From assembly GCA_045611685.1 (NCBI GenBank), contig JAZKXO010000003.1:37995-101994 (forward strand): a stretch of DNA of 64,000 nt. The letters are read 5' to 3'. The translations under genes and the position numbers were made by a program. The notes beneath the pieces are model-generated. The model worked only from the letters and a program-made list of their open reading frames with translations. It had not been told where the DNA came from and did not search any database. The stretch is from SIG701 sp045611685 (GTDB lineage Bacteria > Bacillota > Clostridia > Oscillospirales > CAG-272). This document shows, piece by piece, positions 7,858-16,088 of this stretch (position 1 is its first letter; every line of letters starts with the position of its first letter).

Positions 7858-10380
7858 TCAAAGTGTATTGGGGTTCAGATCTGCCGAGATAGTGAGCCGC
7901 TTTCCTGTGCCTTTGCCGAATTCGGTCAGTATATCGGAGATAAACTGACGGGCACGTCGGTTCAGCCGGCACTTAATAACTATGCGGTTGCGGCAAACGC
8001 CCTGAATCTTGTATACGGGCGCTTCAAACGGGCCGAACAGAATCATTTTTATATCCGCGTATTGGCCCGATACCGCCGCCGTGATCCACTCGCGAAGTCG
8101 CACGGTGGCACTTCCGAGGAGCGCTTCGTCGCGGCTCGATAGAGTGATGACGGCAATATCGCAGAACGGCGGGAAGAGAAGTGACTCTCTGACGCGGATC
8201 TCGCGGCGGTAAAATTCCTTGTAATCCTGGTTGGCGGCAAGCGTCAAAACGTCGTTTGACGGGTTGAACGTCTGCACGACGGCAGTCCCCGGTTTATCGG
8301 CTCTGCCGGCTCTGCCGATCACCTGCGTGAGCATAGAGAACGTGCGCTCCGAGGCGCGGTAGTCGTCGAGATACAAAGACGCGTCTGCGTTTATGACACC
8401 CACGAGAGTAACGGCGGGGAAGTCGTGTCCTTTCGTTACCATTTGCGTGCCGAGAAGCACGTCGGCGTCCCCTTTTCGGAATGAGCCTAAAATCTCCTCG
8501 TGCGAGAATTTCGTCTGCGTCGTGTCCATATCCATGCGAATCACGCGCGGGGACGGGGTGAGGTTTTTGAGTTCTCCCTCCACCATCTGTGTGCCGTATC
8601 CGCGGAAATGGAAATGCACGCTCTCGCACGCGGGGCATTTATCGGGCACGCGGGATCTGTAACCGCAGTAGTGGCAGGTCAGTACACCGTTTTCCGTTCT
8701 CGTCTGGCGGTATTCCTCCGCCGTTTCACTCTCGCCGAGCGGTCGGAAGACGTGGTAGGTAAGAGAGACGGAGCAATTAGGACATTTGAGCGCCTCACCG
8801 CAGGTGCGGCACGTGATAAAACTATTGTATCCGCGCCGATTGAGAAACAGGATCGCCTGCTCGGAGGCAGAGACCGTTTCTGCAAGGCGTTCTTTAAGGA
8901 GCGATCCCAGGGGCGAGGACGCGCCGCCCGCCGGCTCACCGCGCATATCGGTGATAACGACGTGCGGAAGCGTTGCTTTGCCGTATCGCTTTTTCATCTC
9001 AATGAGCGTGTATTTGCCGCTCATCGCCTTGTAATAACTGGCGACGGACGGGGTAGCGGATGCAAGGAGCATGAGGGCGTTGTGCCGTCCGCACCTAAAG
9101 CGCGCGATATCGTGGGCAAGATATTTTGGGTTCGTGTCGGATTTGTAGGTGTGCTCCTGCTCCTCGTCGATGACGATAAGGCCGATGTTCGAAAGCGGAG
9201 CAAAAACGGCAGAGCGTGTGCCGATGACCACGTCGGCGAGTCCGTCGCGGATACGCCGCCACGCATCGTACCGTTCTCCCGCGGAAAGGGAGGAATGAAT
9301 GACGGCAACGCGGTCGCCGTACCGTGCGAGGAAGATGCCGACCATCTGCGGCGTGAGCGAAATTTCGGGGATGAGAACGATAGCACCGCGCCCATCAAGG
9401 CGCACGCGGTCGATCATAGAAAGGATCACACGCGTTTTTCCGCTGCCGGTGACGCCGTGCAGGAGCGCCGCTTTCGGCTCACCCGATCCGTACAGCGACG
9501 TGAGCGTGTCATACGCTGTCTTTTGTTCTTCGGAGAGCGGACTGTCGCCGACGTCGGGCGGCGTTTGTCTTTCGGAGAACGGGTTGCGGAAGTCATCCTC
9601 GAGCCGTTCGGTAATGAGACCTTTTTTGAGAAGAGCGGTGATCTGCACGCGGGAGGTTCCCGTGAGTGCTATGAGATCCGCTTCGAGCATCTCGCCGTTT
9701 TTGAAAAGGCTTTGTAAAATTTCAGCTTGTGCTTTGGAGCGCTGCTGACGAAGCGCATCGCTAAAGGATTTTTGATCGGAAACAGTGGAAGACAGTACAT
9801 AGAAGCGGCGGTAGCGCTCATTTTTCTTTTCGCGCACTTCCGTTTCTCTCGCGAGAAGGCCTGCACGTACGAGCGCCGCTAAGAGGTCCGCGCATTCCGT
9901 CCCGAATTCCGCTCTCAGTCGTGTCCCGGAGACGCGTCCTCTTGCCGCGATAAAGGAGTAAACGAACGATGCTTTATCAACGAGTTTTTGTAACTTCGGC
10001 TCGGCATCCTCGAGGGGGCACGCGGTGTAGTATTCCGTGCTTTTGGAAATGGCGGCTGTGGGGATCACCGTTCTGACGGCATCGCCGACGGTACAGAGCG
10101 TGTAATCCTTCATAAAGGTGCACAGCGCCAGCATTTCCTCGGTGAGAACGGTTCCGTTTTCCGAAAGGGAAAGGATCGGCTTTACGTGCTCGCGCGCGGA
10201 ATCTGTTTTGAGTTCCACGACGACCGCCGGCACCTTGCGGTTGGATACACCGTAGGGAACGCTTACGAGCATACCGCGCCTGATACTGTCCGACAGTTCT
10301 GCGGGCACGTAATAATCGTACGGCCGATCGGCGTGATACGGCACGTCAAGAATATGGACGGTAGCAAAAAGCTCGCTCAT
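7858..10380 (-). CDS. priA: primosomal protein N', replication-restart helicase
   Basis: SF2 3'-5' helicase that reloads the replisome at stalled forks. 840 aa. N-terminal DNA-binding domain (3'BD and winged helix, ~1-265); Walker A GVTGSGKT (309-316); DEEQ Walker B in IVIDEEQEHTYKSD. Two zinc-binding clusters lie between the helicase lobes (CRTCGEALKCPNC and CHYCG...CPAC). AAAGGAG lies 6 nt before the ATG. It follows rpoZ after a strong hairpin; coaBC, common between rpoZ and priA in relatives, is absent. Confidence 0.97.
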   Translation of the reverse strand: MSELFATVHILDVPYHADRPYDYYVPAELSDSIRRGMLVSVPYGVSNRKVPAVVVELKTDSAREHVKPILSLSENGTVLTEEMLALCTFMKDYTLCTVGDAVRTVIPTAAISKSTEYYTACPLEDAEPKLQKLVDKASFVYSFIAARGRVSGTRLRAEFGTECADLLAALVRAGLLARETEVREKKNERYRRFYVLSSTVSDQKSFSDALRQQRSKAQAEILQSLFKNGEMLEADLIALTGTSRVQITALLKKGLITERLEDDFRNPFSERQTPPDVGDSPLSEEQKTAYDTLTSLYGSGEPKAALLHGVTGSGKTRVILSMIDRVRLDGRGAIVLIPEISLTPQMVGIFLARYGDRVAVIHSSLSAGERYDAWRRIRDGLADVVIGTRSAVFAPLSNIGLIVIDEEQEHTYKSDTNPKYLAHDIARFRCGRHNALMLLASATPSVASYYKAMSGKYTLIEMKKRYGKATLPHVVITDMRGEPAGGASSPLGSLLKERLAETVSASEQAILFLNRRGYNSFITCRTCGEALKCPNCSVSLTYHVFRPLGESETAEEYRQTRTENGVLTCHYCGYRSRVPDKCPACESVHFHFRGYGTQMVEGELKNLTPSPRVIRMDMDTTQTKFSHEEILGSFRKGDADVLLGTQMVTKGHDFPAVTLVGVINADASLYLDDYRASERTFSMLTQVIGRAGRADKPGTAVVQTFNPSNDVLTLAANQDYKEFYRREIRVRESLLFPPFCDIAVITLSSRDEALLGSATVRLREWITAAVSGQYADIKMILFGPFEAPVYKIQGVCRNRIVIKCRLNRRARQFISDILTEFGKGTGKRLTISADLNPNTL

Positions 10381-10422
10381 GGTGATCTCCTTTCCTCATA
10401 TTTTCGGCATTCGGATAAAAGT

Positions 10423-10449
10423 CATGCCTGCCGCCCCGCGGCAGGCATG
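10423..10449 (-). terminator. 12-bp perfect hairpin between rpoZ and priA
   Basis: Perfect 12-bp GC-rich stem with a 3-nt loop, followed on the minus strand by ACTTTTAT. It resembles a weak intrinsic terminator or processing site inside the operon and could lower priA expression relative to rpoZ. Confidence 0.6.
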
Positions 10450-10458
10450 GTGTAATCT

Positions 10459-10776
10459 TTAGGGATTTACTTCTTCGGCCTCTTGGGCGGCGGTTTCTTC
10501 AACCGGAACGTCCTCGCCCTCGGCAACGATGGCGAACTCACCCTCGTGGATACGGTTGATTGCTGTCTTTACAGCCTTTTCGTCTCTGTATTCACGCTTG
10601 ATCATGGAAATAAGACTTTTGTCCGTTTCTTTGTTGGCGATCAGCTTTTCAGCGTATTCGCGCTGCTTTACGTATTCATCCGTGAGGATGCGGGCGCACT
10701 TTGATGTTGCGATAACGAGCGTGTAACGATTAAATTTTCCGTTTTTGGACAGATCGCTGTTGGACGGATAGATCAT
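10459..10776 (-). CDS. rpoZ: RNA polymerase omega subunit
   Basis: Small subunit that stabilises beta' in RNA polymerase. 105 aa. The omega signature is the NRYTLVIATSKCAR stretch, followed by KAVKTAINRI. The ~20-residue C-terminal tail is acidic (VEETAAQEAEEV). AGAGGA lies 6 nt before the ATG. Lies between gmk and priA, the standard Firmicutes position, which supports the call despite the short length. Confidence 0.93.
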   Translation of the reverse strand: MIYPSNSDLSKNGKFNRYTLVIATSKCARILTDEYVKQREYAEKLIANKETDKSLISMIKREYRDEKAVKTAINRIHEGEFAIVAEGEDVPVEETAAQEAEEVNP

Positions 10777-10840
10777 AGTATTCCTCTTTCTCCCGTTACG
10801 GGTATCAGTCGTTTATATGGATGTACAAATTTTTCTGTTA

Positions 10841-11455
10841 TTATTCGTTAAAAAAGGAGTCGGTAGTGTCTTTCATGCGGGGGGAGCGGTGGTGCTCCGC
10901 CGAGAGAATTTCTCGGATGAGGGCGGCGCATTTCTCCGCACCGTCATTCTCGTTCACGACGACGTAATCGTACCGCTCGGCGAGAGTGAGCTCATCACGT
11001 GCGCGTGCGAGGCGGGTTTTGATAACGTCATCCGTCTCCGTGCCGCGGCCGCGGAGTCTTGCCTCCAGCGTTTTGCCGTCCGGCGGCAAGAGCATAATGG
11101 TGAGAGCATCGGGGAACTGCTTTTTCACCTGCATGGCGCCGTCCGTCTCGATCTCCAAAATCAGATCGTGGCCGGCGGAGAGCACCCGATCCGCTTCGGA
11201 TTTGAGAGTGCCGTAATAGTTGCCGCAGTACATAGTGTGCTCTAAAATTTCACCGTGTGCCAAAGCTTCCTCGAAATCGTCGCGTGTCATGAAGTAATAC
11301 TGCACGCCGTCCTCCTCACCGGGGCGCGGAGAGCGCGTAGTGGCAGATACGGAAAAGCCGAGATCGGGGAGCATTTCACGGAGAAGCTTTACAACGGTGC
11401 CCTTGCCGCTTCCGGCAGGCCCCGAGATTACAATAAGAAGTCCGTCTTTACTCAT
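10841..11455 (-). CDS. gmk: guanylate kinase
   Basis: Phosphorylates GMP to GDP. 204 aa. P-loop GPAGSGKGT near the N-terminus, then the GMP-binding segment TTRSPRPGEEDG and the lid region. Start placed at ATG 11455 because GAGGA lies 5 nt upstream; this ATG sits inside the last codons of remA (8-nt overlap). A GTG 12 nt further upstream is in frame but worse placed. Confidence 0.97.
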   Translation of the reverse strand: MSKDGLLIVISGPAGSGKGTVVKLLREMLPDLGFSVSATTRSPRPGEEDGVQYYFMTRDDFEEALAHGEILEHTMYCGNYYGTLKSEADRVLSAGHDLILEIETDGAMQVKKQFPDALTIMLLPPDGKTLEARLRGRGTETDDVIKTRLARARDELTLAERYDYVVVNENDGAEKCAALIREILSAEHHRSPRMKDTTDSFFNE

Positions 11456-11729
11456 GTGCTTCCTCACTTTGTTCGTCGGCGGTTTGATCTTCCGAATTTC
11501 CGCTCATACGTGCGGCGAGCGTTTCGGCAGGCAGGGCAGAAAGAATGACGTGATCGCTGTCCATAATGAGCACCGACTTCGTTTTTTTGCCGCAGGTGCA
11601 GTCGATAGCGCGTCCGGTCTCGCGGCTGTCCTGGATGAGCCGCTTGATCGGTGCGGATTCGGGGGAAGCCAAAGCCACGATCCGCTCGGCGGAGATCATA
11701 TTGGAAAAACCGATGTTAATAAATCTCAT
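11448..11729 (-). CDS. remA: RemA-like DNA-binding regulator (DUF370)
   Basis: 93 aa. The core NIGFSNMISAERIVALASPESAPIKR matches the DUF370/RemA family, which in Bacillus subtilis is an oligomeric DNA-binding activator of biofilm matrix genes; elsewhere its role is unclear. The last ~20 residues are an acidic tail (SEDQTADEQSEEAHE) beyond the usual domain. Sits between yicC and gmk, the conserved order. Confidence 0.9.
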   Translation of the reverse strand: MRFINIGFSNMISAERIVALASPESAPIKRLIQDSRETGRAIDCTCGKKTKSVLIMDSDHVILSALPAETLAARMSGNSEDQTADEQSEEAHE

Positions 11730-11740
11730 ACTGTTAAACC

Positions 11741-12634
11741 TTATTCAATGTTCTGGATCTGTTCACGGATTTTTTCAAGTTCGCTCTTCATATCGACGAC
11801 GAGGCGTGCGATGGCGGCGTTGTTGGCCTTGGAACCGATCGTGTTCGTTTCACGGTTCATTTCCTGGAGTAAGAAGTCGAGCTTGCGTCCTGCCGGTTCC
11901 GGGCTCTCAAGAATTTCCGCGAGAGCGGAGAAGTGGGAGTTCAGTCTTACGAGTTCCTCGTCGATCGCGGCGCGGTCGGCAAAAATGGCGACCTCGGTGA
12001 GGATGCGCTGTTCGTCGATCTGAATGGTGTAATTTTCGAGCAGTTGGTGGATACGCGTGTCAAGCTTCGCCTTGTAGCCGTCGATATCCTTTTCGGAGAG
12101 GATTTTCACCTCGGCGGCGCACGCCTTGATCTTTTCCGCTTTGGCGAGAATGTCGACTTTGAGATTTTCGCCCTCACGTTCTCTTGCAGAGAGGAAGGCG
12201 TCAATCGCAGACGAGAGAACGGCTTTGATGTCGTTCCAGTCACGCTCCATATCGTCTTCCGGCTTCTTGACAAGGAAGAGGTCGCGGTTGCCCGCCACGG
12301 ACATAACGGAAATATCGTCCTTGAGACCAAAACGGTCGCGCAGGGTGTAGAGCGCATTAAGATAGGATTCTGTAAGCGCTCCGTCAAGAGTGATCTGCAT
12401 ACCGTCCTGCTCGAGCACGTCGATGCCGATATATACTTCAATTTTGCCACGGACGATACCGCGCTCCGTCAGATACGCCTTGATCTTTTCCTCAAGGAAA
12501 GAGTAGGCGCGGGGAAGACGTACGCTGCAGTCCAGAAAACGGCTGTTTACACTTTTGATTTCGGCTGTAATATCCTTCGATCCGGAGGCGGAGAGTGCCC
12601 TTGCCCGACCGAAAGCAGTCATACTTTTAAGCAT
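11741..12634 (-). CDS. yicC: YicC-family endoribonuclease
   Basis: 297 aa from ATG 12634 (MLKSMTAFGRA, the typical N-terminus; AAGGA lies about 10 nt upstream). N-terminal YicC domain (~1-155) and C-terminal DUF1732 domain (~200-297, with LDFLLQEMNRETNTIGSKA). The family has been shown to act as an RNase in Escherichia coli and Bacillus; substrate here unknown. First gene of the superoperon, directly behind a strong promoter. Confidence 0.93.
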   Translation of the reverse strand: MLKSMTAFGRARALSASGSKDITAEIKSVNSRFLDCSVRLPRAYSFLEEKIKAYLTERGIVRGKIEVYIGIDVLEQDGMQITLDGALTESYLNALYTLRDRFGLKDDISVMSVAGNRDLFLVKKPEDDMERDWNDIKAVLSSAIDAFLSAREREGENLKVDILAKAEKIKACAAEVKILSEKDIDGYKAKLDTRIHQLLENYTIQIDEQRILTEVAIFADRAAIDEELVRLNSHFSALAEILESPEPAGRKLDFLLQEMNRETNTIGSKANNAAIARLVVDMKSELEKIREQIQNIE

Positions 12635-12687
12635 TTGTTTCAAAGTCCTTTTTAGGCGCATTTTTTATATAAAGATATACTGAATAT

Positions 12688-12717
12688 ATTATAATCCATT
12701 TTCGCGCTCTTTGTCAA
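12688..12717 (-). promoter_or_regulatory. sigma-A promoter of the yicC superoperon
   Basis: Minus strand: perfect TTGACA, 18 nt, perfect TATAAT, ~54 nt before the yicC ATG, in AT-rich DNA. Confidence 0.85.
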
Positions 12718-12746
12718 CTTTATCCGTATATTTTTGGCAAAAACAT

Positions 12747-12777
12747 AAAAAACAGGCGTATTTTACGCCTGTTTTTT
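12747..12777 (-). terminator. intrinsic terminator after the six-TM protein gene
   Basis: AACAGGCGTA stem with short loop, flanked by A-run and T-run on both sides, so it can work in either direction. It separates the 12.8-15 kb operon from the yicC promoter. Confidence 0.85.
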
Positions 12778-12810
12778 GCTATTTGTGTAACGATTCTAAA
12801 AGGTCGTCCG

Positions 12811-13356
12811 TCAGTCGCGGAGATTTTTAATTTTGAGGCGCCGTCTGAGACGAATGAGGTACGTCGTAATACACGCAGTAAGGCAGAGATCGTACAGGAC
12901 GAACACGATGACGGCGAGTACCGTTTCGACGATCGCCAAGCCGTATCCCGCACCGGTCAGCCCCAGCACCTTTTGGGCGATGAGGACAAAGAGAAACTGC
13001 TCGGCCGTAAAGAACAAAATTTTCAAAGCCCAACCGGCAATCGGGCGGAGTTTTTCAAGCCCTGCCTTCACGATTGGGTAAAACCCGCCGAGGAGATACA
13101 AAAGCGCCGCGGATTTCGAGGGGAGAAAGAGAAACGAAAGAAGGGAGGTAGCCGCCCAGACGAGCCATGCCCACGGGATGCTGATCTCGATAACCGCAAA
13201 TACGATACAGAGGGAGGAAAGGAGCATCATCGTGAGATCAAGGATCTCCGTGAGAGCGCCGACGAGCATAAAAACGACGCCCCAAGCGGTCAAAAAACTG
13301 CATACGGCGAGCCGCCGCGTGGTGAGCGCGCCTTTCGTCAAAAATGGTTTTTTCAT
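12811..13356 (-). CDS. conserved six-TM membrane protein of unknown function
   Basis: 181 aa. Hydrophobic segments at roughly 15-37, 39-60, 61-80, 84-100, 107-132 and 135-168, with a basic C-terminal tail (RLRRRLKIKNLRD) suggesting a cytosolic C-terminus. Residues 60-100 (WLVWAATSLLSFLFLPSK then ALLYLLGGFYPIVKAGLEKL) resemble a membrane family I associate with clostridia. The size and six-helix layout also recall ECF transporter S-components, but I see no substrate motif. Starts 13 nt after the J-protein gene, so same operon. Confidence 0.75.
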   Translation of the reverse strand: MKKPFLTKGALTTRRLAVCSFLTAWGVVFMLVGALTEILDLTMMLLSSLCIVFAVIEISIPWAWLVWAATSLLSFLFLPSKSAALLYLLGGFYPIVKAGLEKLRPIAGWALKILFFTAEQFLFVLIAQKVLGLTGAGYGLAIVETVLAVIVFVLYDLCLTACITTYLIRLRRRLKIKNLRD

Positions 13357-13369
13357 TGGGCTTTCTCCG

Positions 13370-13987
13370 TCAGCAGCAGCGGATCAGATCGCCGCCGCAG
13401 CATTCGCAAAGACAGTCCGCACAGATGAGGGTGGAACACAAATCGCAGCTCGAGCAAGAGGAATACTGCCTTGTCGTATAGGGTGAGCCGTACTGTGAAG
13501 CGTTGGTGCGCATCCGCTGTTTGGCTTCCCTGTATTCGAGATTCGTAGGGTCGAGGTATGCGGCGGTTTCAATATATTTCTGTGCATCAAACACGAAGCC
13601 GCGCTTCAGAAGAACGCATCCTTTGAGGAAATTCCATTCCGCGCCGCGACCGCTTTGCGGCGTGGCATCGAGGATCAGCTCCGCTTCGGCAAAATGCCCC
13701 TCGTTCATTAATCGACGGACGTTTGCAAAATCGGTGGACGTGCCGCTTTGTGAGTAGAATCCGCCCGCGGAACCGTAGTGCGAGCCCGTGCTGCCGCCGG
13801 CGCGCGCGTTCTGGATGGCGTCGTAGGCCTCGTTGATCTCTTTCATTTTCTCCTCGGCTACGTCCGCGAGATTGCTGTTGGCGTAGTTGTCCGGATGGTA
13901 TTTTCGCGCCAAAGCGCGGTAGGCTTTCTTTATTTCGTCGTCCGTTGCGTTGCGCGCAACGCCGAGTATAGTATACGGATCTTTCAT
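13370..13987 (-). CDS. J-domain protein with Cys-rich C-terminus
   Basis: 205 aa. Residues 1-62 are a J-domain with an intact HPD (YHPDN), able in principle to stimulate an Hsp70. A Gly/Ser linker (~65-85) leads to a TPR-like helical stretch (~90-160, NEGHFAEAELILD and KGCVLLKRGFVFDAQKYIETA). The last ~30 residues hold 10 Cys in CxxC/CC spacing (CSSCDLC ... CECCGG ... RCC), a likely metal or Fe-S site. It has neither the DnaJ G/F plus zinc core nor a signal peptide. GGGGGAG 7 nt upstream fixes the start. Co-transcribed with the DUF5685 gene. Confidence 0.85.
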   Translation of the reverse strand: MKDPYTILGVARNATDDEIKKAYRALARKYHPDNYANSNLADVAEEKMKEINEAYDAIQNARAGGSTGSHYGSAGGFYSQSGTSTDFANVRRLMNEGHFAEAELILDATPQSGRGAEWNFLKGCVLLKRGFVFDAQKYIETAAYLDPTNLEYREAKQRMRTNASQYGSPYTTRQYSSCSSCDLCSTLICADCLCECCGGDLIRCC

Positions 13988-14036
13988 ATACGTCTCCCCC
14001 GAAGGGCATCCTTTCCCGAATAGTCTATACGACCGA

Positions 14037-14960
14037 TTAAGTAAGCGCCAAAACGCGGCGAAGCTCCTCGGGCATGCCGAGATAGGCTATGTTCTTTACA
14101 ATGCCTGCCGTTTGTGGCTGACAGCGGGTGAAATCAATCAGCTCCAGCGCGTTTTGCAGTTTTGATAAGTCGTTCAGCGCTGAGATATAAATGCTTTCCG
14201 CGATGTCGGTTGTAAGGCGCGTCCTCGTTTGTGTGCGTCCCCCGCGGTCCGAGAAAGTCCTCTCTGCAAGAAGCGAGGATACGTCCCCATCTCCGGCGTA
14301 GAGTCGGAGAATCGGATTATATTGGCCGGATACGGCATCATCCGCGGCATCATCCGCGGCGTCTGTAACGTAGATGAATCTGCCGACGGCACGGCCGACT
14401 TCGTAGGCGATGCGCCGCTCGGTGTCGGTAAGACCGTAGGCAAAAACTGTGCCGAGTACGTCGCCGAACTTTTCGGCCGTCTCATCAAGTGAGGCGCATC
14501 CTTCGTTTTCCAAAGCGGAGAGCGCGGTGAGCGATTTTGTGATCTCCCCCTCGAGATCACCCATTCCGTCCGCACGGCGGCGGACGGCGCGCGCGCCGGG
14601 CACAAGCATTTTGGCACGGAGACGTTTTCTGCCCGATTCATCGGCGATATCGTCTTTGAGTTTTGCAAAATTCAAAATTGCGGCGGCGCGTGCGGTGTAC
14701 GCGAACACGTCGCTGTCCTTCGCCATTGCCCGTTTTTTCAGAGGATGGACGGCACAGCGGTGACGCTCAATCTCAAAGGGAATTCCGAGAAGAGCCGCGC
14801 GGAACGCGGCGAGAAATACGAAATCGTAACTGAGAGAGAGGCGGGAAGCACAGCCGGTGTGCTGTCCCATAGCACGGCAAAGTCCGCAGTAGATACTGCG
14901 GTAAAGCTCGTTCTCCGAAACGAGCATCTGTCCGACCAGCGGACGGATATACCCGAACAT
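14037..14960 (-). CDS. DUF5685 family protein
   Basis: 307 aa, helical, soluble, no signal peptide. N-terminal YCGLCRAMG (C25, C28) looks like a metal site, with C69 and H72 downstream. Two Asp-rich motifs stand ~100 residues apart: KLKDDIADE (D103, D104, D107) and YVTDAADDAADD (D200, D203, D204, D207, D208), the latter followed by GQYNPI. Function unknown; the two Asp clusters recall Mg-binding motifs of isoprenoid synthases, which is inference only. Start at 14960 because GAAGGGGG lies upstream. First gene of the three-gene operon. Confidence 0.8.
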   Translation of the reverse strand: MFGYIRPLVGQMLVSENELYRSIYCGLCRAMGQHTGCASRLSLSYDFVFLAAFRAALLGIPFEIERHRCAVHPLKKRAMAKDSDVFAYTARAAAILNFAKLKDDIADESGRKRLRAKMLVPGARAVRRRADGMGDLEGEITKSLTALSALENEGCASLDETAEKFGDVLGTVFAYGLTDTERRIAYEVGRAVGRFIYVTDAADDAADDAVSGQYNPILRLYAGDGDVSSLLAERTFSDRGGRTQTRTRLTTDIAESIYISALNDLSKLQNALELIDFTRCQPQTAGIVKNIAYLGMPEELRRVLALT

Positions 14961-15112
14961 ATGCTGCCCCCTTCTCACTATTTGATGCTTATTATACAGC
15001 ATACTTTTTACAATCTCAAGGGATTACCATGGACAAACTGTAAACTCTTTGTGGAAAAAATGATTACGAACATTGAGGAGTGATAAAAATCGGCGCATTT
15101 CGAAAAAAAGTA

Positions 15113-15141
15113 TTGACAAACCGAAATGCGTGTGGTATTAT
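15113..15141 (+). promoter_or_regulatory. promoter of the tRNA Gly-Arg-His cluster
   Basis: TTGACA, 17 nt, TATTAT, 26 nt before the mature tRNA-Gly 5' end. Confidence 0.85.
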
Positions 15142-15167
15142 ATTTAGGCGAGTTAAAAAACGCCTAT

Positions 15168-15241
15168 GCGGGTGTAGTTCAGTGGTAGAATTCCAGCCTT
15201 CCAAGCTGGTTATGTGGGTTCGATTCCCATCACCCGCTCCA
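15168..15241 (+). tRNA. tRNA-Gly (anticodon TCC)
   Basis: Cloverleaf with 7-bp acceptor GCGGGTG/CACCCGC, anticodon loop CTTCCAA, T-loop GTTCGATTCC, discriminator T and encoded CCA. First gene of the cluster. Confidence 0.97.
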
Positions 15242-15272
15242 GTACTTTCGTATACGGGCGGCGCGCACTTTT

Positions 15273-15349
<77 letters not shown>

Positions 15350-15352
15350 TAT

Positions 15353-15430
15353 GGTGGATGTAGCTCAGTTGGTTAGAGCGCCAGGTTGTGGCCCTGGAGG
15401 TCGTGGGTTCGACTCCCATCATTCACCCCA
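15353..15430 (+). tRNA. tRNA-His (anticodon GTG)
   Basis: Acceptor GTGGATG/CATTCAC, anticodon loop TTGTGGC, encoded CCA. The extra G at -1 (15353) pairs with discriminator C73, the tRNA-His identity element. Confidence 0.97.
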
Positions 15431-15448
15431 TGCGGCAAAGCCGCAGAA

Positions 15449-15478
15449 AGCACACATGCGACAGCATGTGTGCTTTTT
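15449..15478 (+). terminator. terminator of the tRNA cluster
   Basis: 11-bp stem AGCACACATGC with loop GACA, followed by TTTT. A second small hairpin (TGCGGC-AAA-GCCGCA, 15431-15445) precedes it. Confidence 0.85.
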
Positions 15479-15494
15479 CATTTTCTGTGAGAAA

Positions 15495-15519
15495 AGGGTT
15501 CGCCCGCGGGCGAAGCCTT
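15495..15519. repeat. 25-bp palindrome between tRNA terminator and mrnC promoter
   Basis: AAGGgTTCGCCCG is followed at once by its near-perfect inverted copy; TTTTCAC/GTGAgAAAA extends the pairing outward. No T-run follows, so it does not look like a terminator. Confidence 0.6.
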
Positions 15520-15565
15520 GTGTTTTCACCGGCAAGAGCATTTCGGCCAAACGATATCTTTTCTC

Positions 15566-15594
15566 TTGAAAAAAATTTACTGCTATGGTATACT
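15566..15594 (+). promoter_or_regulatory. promoter of mrnC
   Basis: TTGAAA, 17 nt, TATACT, ~34 nt before the mrnC start. Confidence 0.75.
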
Positions 15595-15627
15595 GATGAC
15601 AGAATGGCAGAAATGCGGAGGAAAATT

Positions 15628-16014
15628 ATGAGTGAGTATTTGACGAAAGAGTATGCTGCCGCTGTCAGTGCCGCCCAACTTGCGTATCTCGGGGATGCGG
15701 TGCTTGAGGTTTTGGTGCGTCGTCGGCTCATTGGCGAAAGCCACAGAAAACCGAGCGAAGAAGCGCTTTCGTACGTAACGGCTGCAGCGCAGAGCGATGC
15801 CGCCGAGCGCATTCTCCCGCTTCTGACTGAACACGAGGATGCGGCGTATCGGAGAGGCAGAAATTGCGTCCACGCCAATGTCCCGAAGAAGGCGACTATG
15901 GCACAGTACCGCCGCGCTACAGGCTTTGAAGCACTGTTCGGCTATCTCCATCTGATCGGTGACACGGCGCGTATTGAATTTTTGTTTGAAGCGGCGTATC
16001 CGGCGGAAAAATAA
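15628..16014 (+). CDS. mrnC: mini-ribonuclease III
   Basis: Double-strand-specific RNase made of the RNase III catalytic domain alone; in Bacillus it matures 23S rRNA. 128 aa, usual size. Motifs: AYLGDAVLEVLVR (catalytic Asp), a central ...ILPLLTEHE... helix with acidic residues, RGRN, and the C-terminal YRRATGFEALFGYLHL. No dsRBD. GCGGAGG lies 7 nt before the chosen ATG; longer frames run into the promoter. The usual partner cysS is not adjacent here; the gene stands after the tRNAs with its own promoter. Confidence 0.93.
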   Translation: MSEYLTKEYAAAVSAAQLAYLGDAVLEVLVRRRLIGESHRKPSEEALSYVTAAAQSDAAERILPLLTEHEDAAYRRGRNCVHANVPKKATMAQYRRATGFEALFGYLHLIGDTARIEFLFEAAYPAEK

Positions 16015-16088
16015 TGCGAAGATCTGTGCTCAATTATCCATTGGGCGGATATAATGAGTAGTGACGATTACAAAATGGGGAGGGTCTT

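Noticed and set aside
16045..16056. Promoter for the zinc-ribbon gene
   Set aside because: A TATAAT is present but no acceptable -35 stands 16-18 nt upstream; readthrough from mrnC is equally possible.
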